From NCBI GenBank assembly GCA_021801235.1, contig JAJYYG010000138.1, positions 24,899 to 88,898 of the forward strand: a stretch of DNA of 64,000 bases, in the 5' to 3' direction. The stretch comes from Actinomycetes bacterium (lineage in GTDB: Bacteria > Actinomycetota > Acidimicrobiia > Acidimicrobiales > RAAP-2). The position numbers were made by a program, and so were the translations under genes. Under the pieces are notes generated by a model. The model saw nothing but the letters and a program-made list of their open reading frames with translations. It was not told the origin of the DNA and did not search any database. This document shows positions 1 through 11,302 of the stretch, one piece after another; position 1 is the stretch's first letter, and every line of letters starts with the position of its first letter.

Positions 1-61
1 GACGGTGGTCAACATGATCGACGGCAAGATGCAGTCCGCCGAGACCGCCGGCGAGGACTGA
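1..61 (+). CDS. C-terminal end of an unidentified protein (partial)
   Basis: The reading frame that enters from the left edge stops at TGA 59-61 and encodes 19 residues, TVVNMIDGKMQSAETAGED. It has the same high-GC codon pattern as its neighbours and is followed by a 70-bp gap before the convergent ftsH. The fragment is too short to assign a family. A chance open frame cannot be fully excluded. Confidence 0.4.
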   Translation, partial: TVVNMIDGKMQSAETAGED

Positions 62-133
62 GCCGAGGCCGCCCGGCGGAGTCCGAAGGCGGAGGCCGCC
101 GGCGGGGGCTGACGACGGCGGGGCCGGCGACCG

Positions 134-2437
<2,304 letters not shown>

Positions 2438-2588
2438 CCTTCCATGCTATTCGGCGGGACCGGCGAGTGGCGCATCGCCTCCCCCCTCAGGAGCAGGTCG
2501 CAGGGGCGCCGGGGGGCCCACCGCGGCGGCCCCCGCTCCGCAACGGCCTCGCGCCCTCCCGGACGACCGTGCTCGGTATCGTGTCGGG

Positions 2589-3527
2589 GTGACCGAACGG
2601 ACCGACGCGGGCCTCGACCCGCCTCCGCCGGTCGGCTGGACGCCCCCCGGCGGCTGGGCTCCCCCGCCGCCGACACGCCCGCCACAGGGAACCGGTCCCC
2701 CCGCCGCGCTGGCGGCGGCGCTGGCGGCGGGGGACGTCCCGCTCGGCGCCCAGTTCGAGCTGGGGGCGGCCCCGGCGTCGCGCGCGGACGCCGGGCTCTG
2801 GCTCCTCTTCGCCGCCCTCGGGTTCCTCGCCGGCCAGATCCTCGGCGCCGTGTTCGTGGTGGTGGCCGCCGCCCTGGCCGGGAAGGGGAACGACCTCCAG
2901 GCCATCAGCCGGATGAGCGAGCCGCCCACCTGGTACATCGTGTCGACGCTGCTCGGCCTCTGGTGCGGGTTCGCCGGCGGGCCCCTGCTGGCCAGCGGTG
3001 CCCGGGGGACGCGGAGCCTGGTGCGCGACATGGGTCTCCGCTTCCGGTGGGTCGACCTGGTGGGCGTGCCGATCGGGGTGGCGGGACAGTTCCTGGTGGC
3101 GCTGATCTACCTCCCGATCTCGCAGCACGTCCACGACTTCAACCAGCGGTTCAACGCGCCCAGCCAGAAGCTCACCGGGGGGTCGCACGGCGCCGGGTTC
3201 GTGGTGATCGCCGTGCTCACGGTGGTCGGCGCGCCGTTCTTCGAGGAGCTGTTCTTCCGGGGCGTGCTCCTGCGGTCCCTGGCCCGGCTCTTCGGCTCGT
3301 TCGGTCGGTGGGTGGGACCCGCCCTGGCCATCGTGGTCACCGGCGTCCTCTTCGGGCTCGCCCACGCGGAGTCGTTGCAGCTCATCGGCCTGGCCACGTT
3401 CGGCGTCCTCCTCTCGCTCGTCTCGTACCGGACCGGGCGGTTGGGCATGAACATGGTCGCCCACGCCTCGTTCAACCTGGTGGCGGTGGTGGCGATCGTG
3501 CACGCCGGCAGCGCCGTGCTGTCCTGA
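2589..3527 (+). CDS. CPBP-family intramembrane glutamic endopeptidase
   Basis: This 312-residue polytopic membrane protein has a proline-rich cytoplasmic N-terminus and then several hydrophobic helices. The CPBP (Abi/CAAX-like) signature is clear: EELFFRG near residue 220 (glutamates and arginine of motif 1), LFGLAHAE (motif 2 histidine) and NMVAHASFN (motif 3). Family members are intramembrane proteases; bacterial substrates are mostly unknown. I chose GTG 2589 over longer upstream frames because the upstream translation is low-complexity and a TATCGT hexamer (2577-2582) ends 6 nt before it, consistent with a leaderless mRNA. The next gene starts 1 nt after its stop, so the two are probably co-transcribed. 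Confidence 0.88.
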   Translation: MTERTDAGLDPPPPVGWTPPGGWAPPPPTRPPQGTGPPAALAAALAAGDVPLGAQFELGAAPASRADAGLWLLFAALGFLAGQILGAVFVVVAAALAGKGNDLQAISRMSEPPTWYIVSTLLGLWCGFAGGPLLASGARGTRSLVRDMGLRFRWVDLVGVPIGVAGQFLVALIYLPISQHVHDFNQRFNAPSQKLTGGSHGAGFVVIAVLTVVGAPFFEELFFRGVLLRSLARLFGSFGRWVGPALAIVVTGVLFGLAHAESLQLIGLATFGVLLSLVSYRTGRLGMNMVAHASFNLVAVVAIVHAGSAVLS

Positions 3528-3528
3528 C

Positions 3529-6030
3529 GTGACGGACCGCGACCTCGTCCCCGCCGGCCCGGCCGTGGTGATCGACGACCGGCGCGGCACCGGGAAGCCG
3601 GCGATCGCCGTCCCTGCCGGGCCGCCGCGCCGATCCCGGCGGGCCGTCGCCCGCCTGACCGCCCGGCCGGCCTGGCCGGTGTGGTCGAGCGTGGTGGCCA
3701 TGGCCGGGGTGATCGGAGTCTGCCTGTGGCAGCTCCACCCGTCGCTGCTCCTGGCCAACACGACGGCAGCGGGCGGCGATACCGGCGCCCACGTGATGCT
3801 CCCCGCCTACCTCAAGTCGACCCTGCTCCCGCACGGCCACCTGACCGGCTGGGACCCGGCGTGGTACGACGGCTTCCCGCTGTACACCTTCTACTTCCCG
3901 CTCCCCGGCCTTCTCACCGTGCTCTTCAGCGAGGTGATCCACTACAACGTCGCCTTCAAGCTGGTGACCGCGCTGGGGACGCTCACCCTCCCCGTCGCCG
4001 CCTGGCTGTTCGGGCGCCTGGCCGGGCTGCGTGACCCGGGGCCGGGGTGCCTGGCCGCGGCCACGCTGCCCTTCCTGTTCGAGCCGAGCTTCACCATCGA
4101 CGGCGGCAACCTGCTGTCCACCCTGGCCGGCGAGTTCTCGTTCTCGCTGGGCCTCTCCATCGCCCTGGTGTTCCTGGGGCTCTTCGCCCAGTCGCTCCGG
4201 ACCGGGCGGCACCGCGCGCTGGCCGCGGTGCTGCTGGCGGCGACCATCCTCAGCCACCTGGTCACCGGCGCCTTCGCCATCATCGGGGGCGTGGTGTGGG
4301 TGCTGCTCGACGCCGACCTGCGCCGGTCGTTCGGGCGGGGGCTCCCCGCGTCGCTCGCACGCCGCCGCTGGGAGAGCCGGTTCGGCTGGTCGGCGGCGAT
4401 GGGGGCGATCGGGGTGGGGTTGGCCGCCTGGTGGCTGCTGCCCTTCGCGGCCGGCCTCCCCTACACGACCAACATGGGCTGGCTCAACGTCGACGGGTTC
4501 CCCCACCTCCTGTTCCCCGCCTCGTCGCGGTGGCTCGACCTCGCGGTCGCGGTGGGTCTGGTGGCGATGGTGGTCCGTCGGAACCGGGTCGCCCTCTTCC
4601 TGGCGGTGATGGGGGGCATCTCGGCCGGGGTGGTCTGCCTCGACCCCCAGGGGAAGCTCTACAACGTCCGGTTCCTCCCCCTGTGGTTCCTCTGCCTGTA
4701 CCTCATGGCCGGGTTCGCCGTGGCGGAGGTGGTGGCGGCCTGCGCCCGCTGGTCCCGTCGTCGCCGGCTCGACCGGTGGTCGCGGGCCGTGCGCGGCCGG
4801 TTGGCGGGGGGCGCGCCGGCCGGGTGGCGCCCCGGCATGCGGATCACCCGGTTCCGCCGGCCGACATCCGGCGCCACGCCCCCCGGGGCCGTCTTCGGCC
4901 CGCTGGTGGCCCTGGCGGCCGCCTGCCTGGCGGTGGTGCCGCCGTTGGCGCTCCCGGCCTCCACTATGGCCTCGGTCGGGGTGACCGTCGGCGCCGACCA
5001 GCCGGGCGCCTGGGCGGCCTGGAACTACTCGGGCTACCAGGGCAAGCCCGACTACCCGGAGTACCGGGCCGTGATCGACATGATGGCGTCGGTGGGGGCC
5101 GACCACGGGTGTGGACGGGCGATGTGGGAGTACAGCCCGTCGCTCAACCGGTTCGGGACCACCGAGTCGTTGATGCTGCTCCCGTACTGGACCAACGGGT
5201 GCATCGACTCGATGGAAGGGCTGCTCTTCGAGTCCTCGGCCACCACCCCGTACCACTTCATCGACCAGAGCGAGCTGTCGGTGACGCCGTCGGACGCCAT
5301 GGTCGGGCTGCCCTACGGGGGGCTCGACGTGGCGCTCGGCGTCCAGCACCTGCAGCAGCTGGGGGTGCGGTACTACCTCGCCTCGTCCCCGATCACCCAG
5401 CAGGCTGCGGCCGCCGACCCGGCGCTGACCCTGCTGGCGTCGACCGGTCCGTGGAAGACCGTCTACAACGGCGCCGAGCTGGACACGACCTGGAAGGTGT
5501 ACCGGGTGGCCGGCTCCTCCCTCGTCCAACCCCTGTCGGCCCGACCGGTGGTGTGGAAGGGGGTCGGCGCCGCCCAGCACCAGTGGATGGCTCCCTCGCT
5601 GGCCTGGTACGACACCCCCTCCCGTTGGGACGTGGTCCCCGCCGCCGCCGGCCCGGCCTCCTGGACGAGGGTGCGTATCGGCGACCCCTCGCCGCCGGTG
5701 GTGCGGGAGCCGGCCACCACCGTGTCGGATGTCCGCCAGTCCGACAGCGGCGTCTCCTTCCACGTCGACCGCACCGGCACGCCGGTGGAGGTCAAAGTGT
5801 CCTACTTCCCGAACTGGAAGGCGGTGGGGGCGCAGGGCCCGTGGCGGGTCGCCCCGAACCTGATGGTGGTCGTCCCGACGAGCCACGACGTCTCCCTGGT
5901 CTACGGGAGCACGCCCGCCGACCGTGCCGGGTGGATGCTGACGGCGGTGTCGGTGGCCGCCGCGCTGGCGCTCGGGATCTGGGGCTCGTTGGCCCGACGT
6001 CGACGGCGGCGGGCGGGTTCCGCCCGCTGA
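3529..6030 (+). CDS. large polytopic membrane protein of the PTPS-related (GT-C-like) family
   Basis: The 833-residue protein has a first membrane helix near residue 55, an extracytoplasmic segment with GGDTGAH near residue 83 and WDPAWYDGFPLYTFYFPLP shortly after, then about ten hydrophobic segments, a large soluble domain from about residue 490 to 800, and a final helix followed by an Arg-rich tail. This pattern matches the '6-pyruvoyl-tetrahydropterin synthase related' membrane family, which resembles polyprenyl-phosphate-dependent GT-C glycosyltransferases despite its name. A role in cell-surface glycan assembly is inference. The GTG start lies one base after the CPBP stop, so it is the second gene of that operon. 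Confidence 0.72.
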   Translation: MTDRDLVPAGPAVVIDDRRGTGKPAIAVPAGPPRRSRRAVARLTARPAWPVWSSVVAMAGVIGVCLWQLHPSLLLANTTAAGGDTGAHVMLPAYLKSTLLPHGHLTGWDPAWYDGFPLYTFYFPLPGLLTVLFSEVIHYNVAFKLVTALGTLTLPVAAWLFGRLAGLRDPGPGCLAAATLPFLFEPSFTIDGGNLLSTLAGEFSFSLGLSIALVFLGLFAQSLRTGRHRALAAVLLAATILSHLVTGAFAIIGGVVWVLLDADLRRSFGRGLPASLARRRWESRFGWSAAMGAIGVGLAAWWLLPFAAGLPYTTNMGWLNVDGFPHLLFPASSRWLDLAVAVGLVAMVVRRNRVALFLAVMGGISAGVVCLDPQGKLYNVRFLPLWFLCLYLMAGFAVAEVVAACARWSRRRRLDRWSRAVRGRLAGGAPAGWRPGMRITRFRRPTSGATPPGAVFGPLVALAAACLAVVPPLALPASTMASVGVTVGADQPGAWAAWNYSGYQGKPDYPEYRAVIDMMASVGADHGCGRAMWEYSPSLNRFGTTESLMLLPYWTNGCIDSMEGLLFESSATTPYHFIDQSELSVTPSDAMVGLPYGGLDVALGVQHLQQLGVRYYLASSPITQQAAAADPALTLLASTGPWKTVYNGAELDTTWKVYRVAGSSLVQPLSARPVVWKGVGAAQHQWMAPSLAWYDTPSRWDVVPAAAGPASWTRVRIGDPSPPVVREPATTVSDVRQSDSGVSFHVDRTGTPVEVKVSYFPNWKAVGAQGPWRVAPNLMVVVPTSHDVSLVYGSTPADRAGWMLTAVSVAAALALGIWGSLARRRRRRAGSAR

Positions 6031-6094
6031 CCCGGCCGGATGGCGGGCGGTGGTCGCCGGCGGGAGGTACGCTCGCCCCGGCGGGTCCGGTGTT

Positions 6095-6112
6095 CCCGAC
6101 CAGCAGGTCGGG
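6095..6112 (+). promoter_or_regulatory. hairpin in the leader of the 6139 gene
   Basis: CCCGACC (6095-6101) and GGTCGGG (6106-6112) form a perfect 7-bp stem with an AGCA loop. It lies 26 nt before the ATG at 6139 and downstream of a possible -10 hexamer TACGCT (6068-6073). It could be a 5' UTR stability or translation-control element; no riboswitch class is recognised. Confidence 0.35.
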
Positions 6113-6138
6113 CCGGAGCCGTGGAGCGGGGTGGGACG

Positions 6139-8385
6139 ATGGCGACACGGCACAGCATCTCCGGGGGGCACAGCATCTCCGGGGGGCACCGCCGGAAGTG
6201 GCGGGCGGCGAGGCTCGGGGCGGCGGTGCTCGCCCTGGGGACGGCGTCGTGGGCCGCCGCGCTGGCTCCCGCCGGTGGGGCGGGGGCCGCCGGCACGGGG
6301 GTGTCCCTGGTCGCCACCCCGGCCACCGGGCTGCTCTACGGCCAGCAGGTGGTGGTGTCCGGGTCGGGGGCGACCCCGGGTTCCGAGGGTGCCGCCGTCG
6401 AGTGCAACCTGGCCCCGGGCCAGCCCACCATCGCCGTCGACTCGTTCCAGGTCCCGGTGGGGTGCGCCGACCCCTACTTCGGCGGACCGTTCGGCCAGTC
6501 CCAGGTGATCGTCTCGTCCACGGGCACCTTCACCGCCGCGGTCACCGTGGTCACCGGCACCGTCGGCCCCCCGATCCTGGGTGTGGACAGCCTGGGCCGG
6601 GACGCGTCCACCGACGCGGCCGCCTACCCCTGCCCGCCGACCGCCGCTCAGCTCCTCGCCGGGGTGACCTGCGGCATCTCGTTCGGCACGCTCTCGTTCG
6701 GGCCGTCCTCGGTCGGCTCCCCCATACTGTCCGACACAGCTTCGGCGCCCATCTCCTTCGCCGCCCCCGCCCCGCCCACGACGCCGACCGTCGCGGTGGC
6801 GCCTTCGACCGGTCTCTCCTCCGGCCAGTCGGTGGCGGTCACCGGGTCCGGCTTCACCCCGGACTCCGCCTTCGCGGTGGCCGAGTGCAACATCAGCCCG
6901 GGCGAGCCGATTGGCTACGAGGGGTTCCCTGGCATCGGCTGCACGCAGTCCTGGGGCTCCTACGCCGTCTCGGTGCTCGGCCCGCCCTCGCTCCCCCCGG
7001 TGACCGGTCCCGACGGGAGCCTCTCCCAGCACGTCACCGTGGAGGAGGGGAACCTCGGCGGCACCGCGGCCAGCGCCGCCTACCCATGCCCCCCGACGGC
7101 GGCCCAGGTGGCTGCCGGCGGCCACTGCGCCGTGGTGGTGGACGACGGGGCGGGGGAGCGGGTGGCGAGCGCGCCGCTGTCGATCACGGGGCCGGTCCCT
7201 GTGCCCGCCGTATCGGTGACACCCTCGACCGGGCTCTCGGCCGGCCGGACCGTGACGGTCGACGCCAGCGGCCTCACGCCGGGGACGGAAGGGGCTGTCG
7301 TCGAGTGCAGCCTCGCCCCCGGCCAGCCCACGGTCGAGGTGGACGGCATCGCAGCCCCGGTGAGCTGCTCGAACCCCTTCGACGGCTCCCTGCTGCTGGT
7401 CTCCCTCACCGGGACCGCATCGATGCCGTTCACCATCCACACCGGCGTGCTCGGACCGCCGCAGTCCGGGACCGACAGCACGGGCGGGAGCGCCGCCGCC
7501 GCGGCCGCCGCCTATCCGTGCCCACCGACCCGCGCCCAACAGCTGGCCGGGGTGACCTGCGGGATCGGGGTGGGAGACCTCGCCGGCCAGACCGCCTACG
7601 CTCCCATCACCTTCGCTCCGCCGGCTCCCGCCGTGCCCGGCTACCGGATGGTTGCCTCCGACGGTGGCATCTTCGCCTTCGGTGACGCCGGCTTCTACGG
7701 CTCGATGGGCGGCCACGTGCTGGCCCGCCCCATCGTGGGCATGGCCGCCACGCCGGACGGAAAGGGCTACTGGATGGTGGCCTCCGACGGTGGCATCTTC
7801 GCCTTCGGTGACGCCGGCTTCTACGGCTCGATGGGCGGCCACGTGCTGGCCAGACCGGTCGTGGGCATGGCGTCGACCCCCGACGGCAAGGGCTACTGGG
7901 AGGTCGCCTCGGACGGGGCCGTCTACGCCTTCGGCGACGCCGGCTTCTTCGGTTCGACGGCCGGCACGGTGATGGCCGCGCCCGTCGTGGGCATGGCCGC
8001 CACCCCGGACGGCAAGGGCTACTGGCTGGTCGGGTCGGACGGCGGCGTCTACGCCTTCGGCGACGCCGCCTTCTTCGGTTCGGCCGGGTCCCTCCACCTC
8101 AACCGGCCCATCGTGGGCATGGCATCGACCGCGGACGGCAAGGGCTACTGGCTGGTGGCCTCCGACGGCGGCATCTTCTCCTACGGAGACGCGCCGTTCC
8201 ACGGCTCGGCCGGGTCCCTCCACCTCAACCGGCCGATCGTGGGCATGGCGTCGACCCCTGACGGCGGCGGCTACTGGCTGGTGGCCGCGGACGGCGGCAT
8301 CTTCGCCTACGGCGCCGCCGCCTTCTCGGGCTCGACCGGCTCCCTCGCCCTGGTCCAACCGATGGTGGGCATGACCGCCGGCTGA
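6139..8385 (+). CDS. secreted protein with three neocarzinostatin-like domains and SDGG repeats
   Basis: The 748-residue protein opens with an Arg-rich segment and a signal peptide (residues ~20-50). Three domains of about 150 residues each follow; each begins in the style V-P-S-T-G-L-S-G-Q-V-V-G-G-P-G and contains a conserved VECNLAPGQP or AECNISPGEP motif and a YPCPPT motif, resembling the actinobacterial neocarzinostatin (Ig-like) family. From residue ~495 to the end there are seven copies of a ~37-residue repeat with GYWxVASDGGIFAFGDA cores, probably a propeller-like fold. Function is unknown; a surface-binding role is inference. The first two repeats are almost identical in DNA (about 7651-7727 and 7774-7850), indicating recent duplication. 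The N-terminus carries an 18-bp tandem duplication at 6151-6186 encoding HSISGG twice. I start at ATG 6139 because it leads directly into the signal peptide. Confidence 0.85.
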   Translation: MATRHSISGGHSISGGHRRKWRAARLGAAVLALGTASWAAALAPAGGAGAAGTGVSLVATPATGLLYGQQVVVSGSGATPGSEGAAVECNLAPGQPTIAVDSFQVPVGCADPYFGGPFGQSQVIVSSTGTFTAAVTVVTGTVGPPILGVDSLGRDASTDAAAYPCPPTAAQLLAGVTCGISFGTLSFGPSSVGSPILSDTASAPISFAAPAPPTTPTVAVAPSTGLSSGQSVAVTGSGFTPDSAFAVAECNISPGEPIGYEGFPGIGCTQSWGSYAVSVLGPPSLPPVTGPDGSLSQHVTVEEGNLGGTAASAAYPCPPTAAQVAAGGHCAVVVDDGAGERVASAPLSITGPVPVPAVSVTPSTGLSAGRTVTVDASGLTPGTEGAVVECSLAPGQPTVEVDGIAAPVSCSNPFDGSLLLVSLTGTASMPFTIHTGVLGPPQSGTDSTGGSAAAAAAAYPCPPTRAQQLAGVTCGIGVGDLAGQTAYAPITFAPPAPAVPGYRMVASDGGIFAFGDAGFYGSMGGHVLARPIVGMAATPDGKGYWMVASDGGIFAFGDAGFYGSMGGHVLARPVVGMASTPDGKGYWEVASDGAVYAFGDAGFFGSTAGTVMAAPVVGMAATPDGKGYWLVGSDGGVYAFGDAAFFGSAGSLHLNRPIVGMASTADGKGYWLVASDGGIFSYGDAPFHGSAGSLHLNRPIVGMASTPDGGGYWLVAADGGIFAYGAAAFSGSTGSLALVQPMVGMTAG

Positions 8386-8443
8386 GCCGACCTGTCGGGA
8401 CCAACGGCGCCGCCAGCCGGGGGCTGGGTAGGATGGCCCGGCC

Positions 8444-9856
8444 ATGAGCAGCCTCTCTGACGTCTTCAAGGCGTACGACATCCGGGGGACCGTCCCCGAC
8501 CAGCTCTCGCCCGAGCGGTTCCGGGCCATCGGCGCCGCCGTCGCCCGGTTCACCGGCGGCCCGCGCCTGCTGGTGGCGAGGGACATGCGCAACTCGGGGG
8601 TGGCCCTCTCCGCCGCCTTCTCCGACGGTGCCCGGTCGGAAGGCGTCGCCGTCGTCGACCTGGGGCTCGCCTCGACCGACATGCTGTACTTCGCGGCCGG
8701 GAGCCTCGACGCGCCCGGCGCCATGTTCACCGCCTCGCACAACCCGGCCGCCTACAACGGGCTGAAGCTCTGCCTGGCCGGCGCCCGTCCGATCGGGCGT
8801 GACACCGGCCTGGCCGAGATCGAGGCGACGGCCGAGGCGCTGCTGGCGGCGTGGGGATCGTCCGGGCCGCCGCCGGTCGACCCGGCGGCCCTCGCCCCGA
8901 GGGAGGAACGGTCGGTCCTCGACGCCTATGCCGAGCACGTGCGCTCCTTCGTGGACCGGGACCGCCTGCGGCCCCTGGTGGTGGTGGCGGACACCGCCAA
9001 CGGCATGGGGGGCCTGGTGGTCCCGGCGGTGTTCGCCGGCCTGCCGTTCGAGGTCGACATCCTCTACCCCGAGCTCGACGGCACCTTCCCCAACCATCCC
9101 GCCGATCCCATCCAGCCCGAGAACCTGGTGGCGCTCAAACAGGCGGTCCTCGACCACGGGGCCGACGTGGGACTGGCGTTCGACGGGGACGCCGACCGGG
9201 TGTTCCTCGTCGACGAGCGGGCCGAGCCGGTCTCCGGCTCGCTGACGACCGCCCTGGTGGCCTCGTCCATGCTCGCCAAGCACCCCGGTGCCACCGTGCT
9301 CTACAACTGCATCTCCTCACGGGTGGTGCCGGAGGTGATCGCGGAGAGCGGCGGCGTCGGGGTCCGCACCCGGGTGGGCCACTCCTTCATCAAGCAGGTG
9401 ATGGCCGACACCGGCGCGGTGTTCGGAGGGGAGCACTCCGGCCACTACTACTTCCGCGACAACTACCGGGCCGACTCGGGGATCATCGCTGCCCTGGTCG
9501 TCCTCGAGCTCCTGAGTGTCACCGGCCGGCCCCTCTCGGAGCTGCTCCGGCCCTACCGGCGCTATGCGGCGTCCGGCGAGATCAACACCGAGGTCCCCGA
9601 CCCGGCGGCGACGGTCGAGGCGATGGCGGCCGAGGTGGAGGCGGCCGGCGGCGAGCTCGGCATCTCCGACCGGCTCGACGGGCTCACCGTCGACCGCGGC
9701 GACTGGTGGTACAACCTCCGCCCCTCCAACACCGAGCCGCTGCTCCGCCTGAACGTGGAGGCCCCCGACGACGCCACCTGCGCCCGTCGGGTGGAGGAGG
9801 TGCAGGCGGCGCTGGCCCGGCTCGCCGACCGAGAACGGAAAGGTTCCCCATCGTGA
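8444..9856 (+). CDS. manB: phosphomannomutase / phosphoglucomutase
   Basis: The 470-residue enzyme interconverts hexose 6-phosphates and 1-phosphates, feeding GDP-mannose and other nucleotide sugars. The four alpha-D-phosphohexomutase signatures are in order: phosphoserine loop TASHNPAAYNG near residue 97, metal loop DGDADR near residue 247, sugar-specificity loop GGEHSGHYYF near 328, and phosphate loop RPSNTEPLLRLN near residue 427. GEHSGH is the form found in enzymes that accept mannose and glucose. A TAGGAT hexamer (8429-8434) ends 9 nt before ATG, suggesting a leaderless mRNA. The stop overlaps the next start (GTGA), and the order mutase / Trm112-like / isomerase matches the manB region of mycobacteria. 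Confidence 0.93.
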   Translation: MSSLSDVFKAYDIRGTVPDQLSPERFRAIGAAVARFTGGPRLLVARDMRNSGVALSAAFSDGARSEGVAVVDLGLASTDMLYFAAGSLDAPGAMFTASHNPAAYNGLKLCLAGARPIGRDTGLAEIEATAEALLAAWGSSGPPPVDPAALAPREERSVLDAYAEHVRSFVDRDRLRPLVVVADTANGMGGLVVPAVFAGLPFEVDILYPELDGTFPNHPADPIQPENLVALKQAVLDHGADVGLAFDGDADRVFLVDERAEPVSGSLTTALVASSMLAKHPGATVLYNCISSRVVPEVIAESGGVGVRTRVGHSFIKQVMADTGAVFGGEHSGHYYFRDNYRADSGIIAALVVLELLSVTGRPLSELLRPYRRYAASGEINTEVPDPAATVEAMAAEVEAAGGELGISDRLDGLTVDRGDWWYNLRPSNTEPLLRLNVEAPDDATCARRVEEVQAALARLADRERKGSPS

Positions 9857-10107
9857 CACTCGACCCGCTGCTTCTCGACGTGCTGGCCTGCCCCGAGGAC
9901 AAGGGGCAGCTCCTCTACTTCGAGGGCGAGGACCGCCTGTACAACCCGCGGCTCCGCCGGAGCTACCCGGTCCGCGACGGGATCCCGGTGATGCTGGTCG
10001 AGGAGGCGACCGCCGTCGACGGAGCGGAGCACGAGCGCCTGATGGCCCTGGCCGGGTCCGGTGGGGCCCGGCTCACCCACGACGCCGACGGCACCACCGG
10101 GGCGTGA
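9853..10107 (+). CDS. Trm112-family small protein
   Basis: This 84-residue protein has the Trm112p-like beta-sandwich signature: LLDVLACPEDKGQL at residues ~7-20, then NPRLRRSYPVRDGIPVML. In eukaryotes Trm112 activates several methyltransferases; bacterial versions are free-standing and of uncertain partner. Only one cysteine of the usual zinc-knuckle pair is retained (C14). The GTG start overlaps the manB stop by 4 nt, so translation is probably coupled. It sits between two sugar-phosphate enzymes, as in other actinobacteria. Confidence 0.85.
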   Translation: MTLDPLLLDVLACPEDKGQLLYFEGEDRLYNPRLRRSYPVRDGIPVMLVEEATAVDGAEHERLMALAGSGGARLTHDADGTTGA

Positions 10108-10138
10108 GCGGAGCCGGCCGCCGACAGAGGCGCCGCCG

Positions 10139-11188
10139 GTGAACCCGTCCGTCCCGGTCGACTCGCTCGCCCTGTGGGACGCCACCGCCGGCCTCCCGGA
10201 GCAGGTCGCCGCCGCCGCCGCCGCCGCCCGCGGCCTGCCCGGCCTCCCCGGCCGCGACCAGGTGGAGCAGGTGGTGCTGCTGGGGATGGGTGGGAGCGGG
10301 ATCGCCGGGGCCGTGCTCGGAGCGGTGGCCGGACCCGGCATGCCGGTCCCCGTGGTGGCGACGAAGGGGTACGCGCTGCCCGACTTCGTCGGTCCCGGCT
10401 CGCTGGTGTTCGCACTGTCGTTCTCCGGGGACACCGAGGAGACCATCGAGGCCGCCGGCGAGGCCTACGAATCCGGGGCGGCGATGGTGGTCGTGACGTC
10501 CGGCGGCGAGCTCGGCCGCCTGGCCGGCGAGTGGGAGATGCCGCTGGTGCCCGTGCCGGCGTCCATCCCCCAGCCCCGGGCCGCTCTCGGGGCGATGGCC
10601 ATCCCGCCGCTGGCGCTCCTCGGGGAGATCGGCCTCTTCCCCGGGGCGGCGCACTGGATCCAGGAGGCGGTGGCACAGCTCCGGCGGCGGCGTGACCTCC
10701 TGACGGGACCGGACAGCCCCGCGGAGCTGGTGGCGCGCCGAATCGGGCGGACCATCCCGCTGGTCCACGGCGCCGAGTCGGTGGGGGCGGTGGCGGCTGA
10801 GCGGTGGAAGACCCAGGTCAACGAGAACGCCAAGGCCCCCGCCTTCTGGAACGCCTACCCGGAGCTGTGCCACAACGAGATCGCCGGCTGGGGCCAGCAC
10901 GGCGACGTCACCCGCCAGCTGTTCACGGTGGTCAACCTGCGCCACGACGGCGAGCACCCCGAGATCGGTCGGCGGTTCGCCCTGGTGGCGGAGATCCTCG
11001 AGGAGGTGGTGGCGGACGTCCTCGAGGTGCGGGCGGAGGGCGAGGGGGACCTGGCCCAGCTGTTGGACCTCATGCTCTTCGGCGACTTCGTGTCGCTGCA
11101 CCTGGCGGGGAAGGAGGGCGTCGATCCCGGTCCGGTCCCCGTCCTCGTCGAGCTCAAGGAGCAGCTGCGCCGCGGCCGGGCGGGTTGA
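10139..11188 (+). CDS. bifunctional phosphoglucose/phosphomannose isomerase (SIS domain)
   Basis: The 349-residue protein has the tandem sugar-isomerase layout of the PGI/PMI family: the first phosphate-binding loop LGMGGSGIAG near residue 45, SFSGDTEETIE near residue 95, SGGELG near 121, and the C-terminal active-site region NENAKAPAFWNAYPELCHNEI near residue 227, which supplies the catalytic Glu and His. It should convert fructose 6-phosphate to glucose 6-phosphate and mannose 6-phosphate. Together with manB it forms a short route to GDP-mannose precursors. I start at GTG 10139; the longer frame from 10061 overlaps the Trm112-like gene and begins with low-complexity sequence. A CCGCCGC / GCGGCGG inverted repeat just after the stop (11190-11225) may be the terminator. 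Confidence 0.9.
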   Translation: MNPSVPVDSLALWDATAGLPEQVAAAAAAARGLPGLPGRDQVEQVVLLGMGGSGIAGAVLGAVAGPGMPVPVVATKGYALPDFVGPGSLVFALSFSGDTEETIEAAGEAYESGAAMVVVTSGGELGRLAGEWEMPLVPVPASIPQPRAALGAMAIPPLALLGEIGLFPGAAHWIQEAVAQLRRRRDLLTGPDSPAELVARRIGRTIPLVHGAESVGAVAAERWKTQVNENAKAPAFWNAYPELCHNEIAGWGQHGDVTRQLFTVVNLRHDGEHPEIGRRFALVAEILEEVVADVLEVRAEGEGDLAQLLDLMLFGDFVSLHLAGKEGVDPGPVPVLVELKEQLRRGRAG

Positions 11189-11250
11189 CCGCCGCGGTCG
11201 ACGTGGCCCCGCGTGTTGCGGCGGCGTGACGGTGGTGTGCCGGGATCATG

Positions 11251-11296
11251 AACTCGTCAGAGTTTCCCGCCATTCCGGCGGAGAGGGGCGTAGGCT
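11251..11296 (+). promoter_or_regulatory. candidate promoter of the structured RNA
   Basis: A -10-like hexamer TAGGCT at 11291-11296 would place a transcript start near 11303, exactly where the folded region begins. Upstream, AACTC-GTCA-GAGTT (11251-11264) is a perfect 5-bp inverted repeat that could be an operator. No convincing -35 hexamer is seen. Confidence 0.45.
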
Positions 11297-11302
11297 GATC
11301 CC

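Noticed and set aside
7651-8385. Near-identical DNA repeats considered as a CRISPR-like or mobile repeat
   Set aside because: They are in-frame repeats of a protein domain without spacers of constant length or unrelated sequence.
3472-8742. A 1756-residue minus-strand open frame
   Set aside because: It is antisense to four recognisable genes and its translation is repetitive His/Arg/Gly-rich sequence typical of shadow frames.
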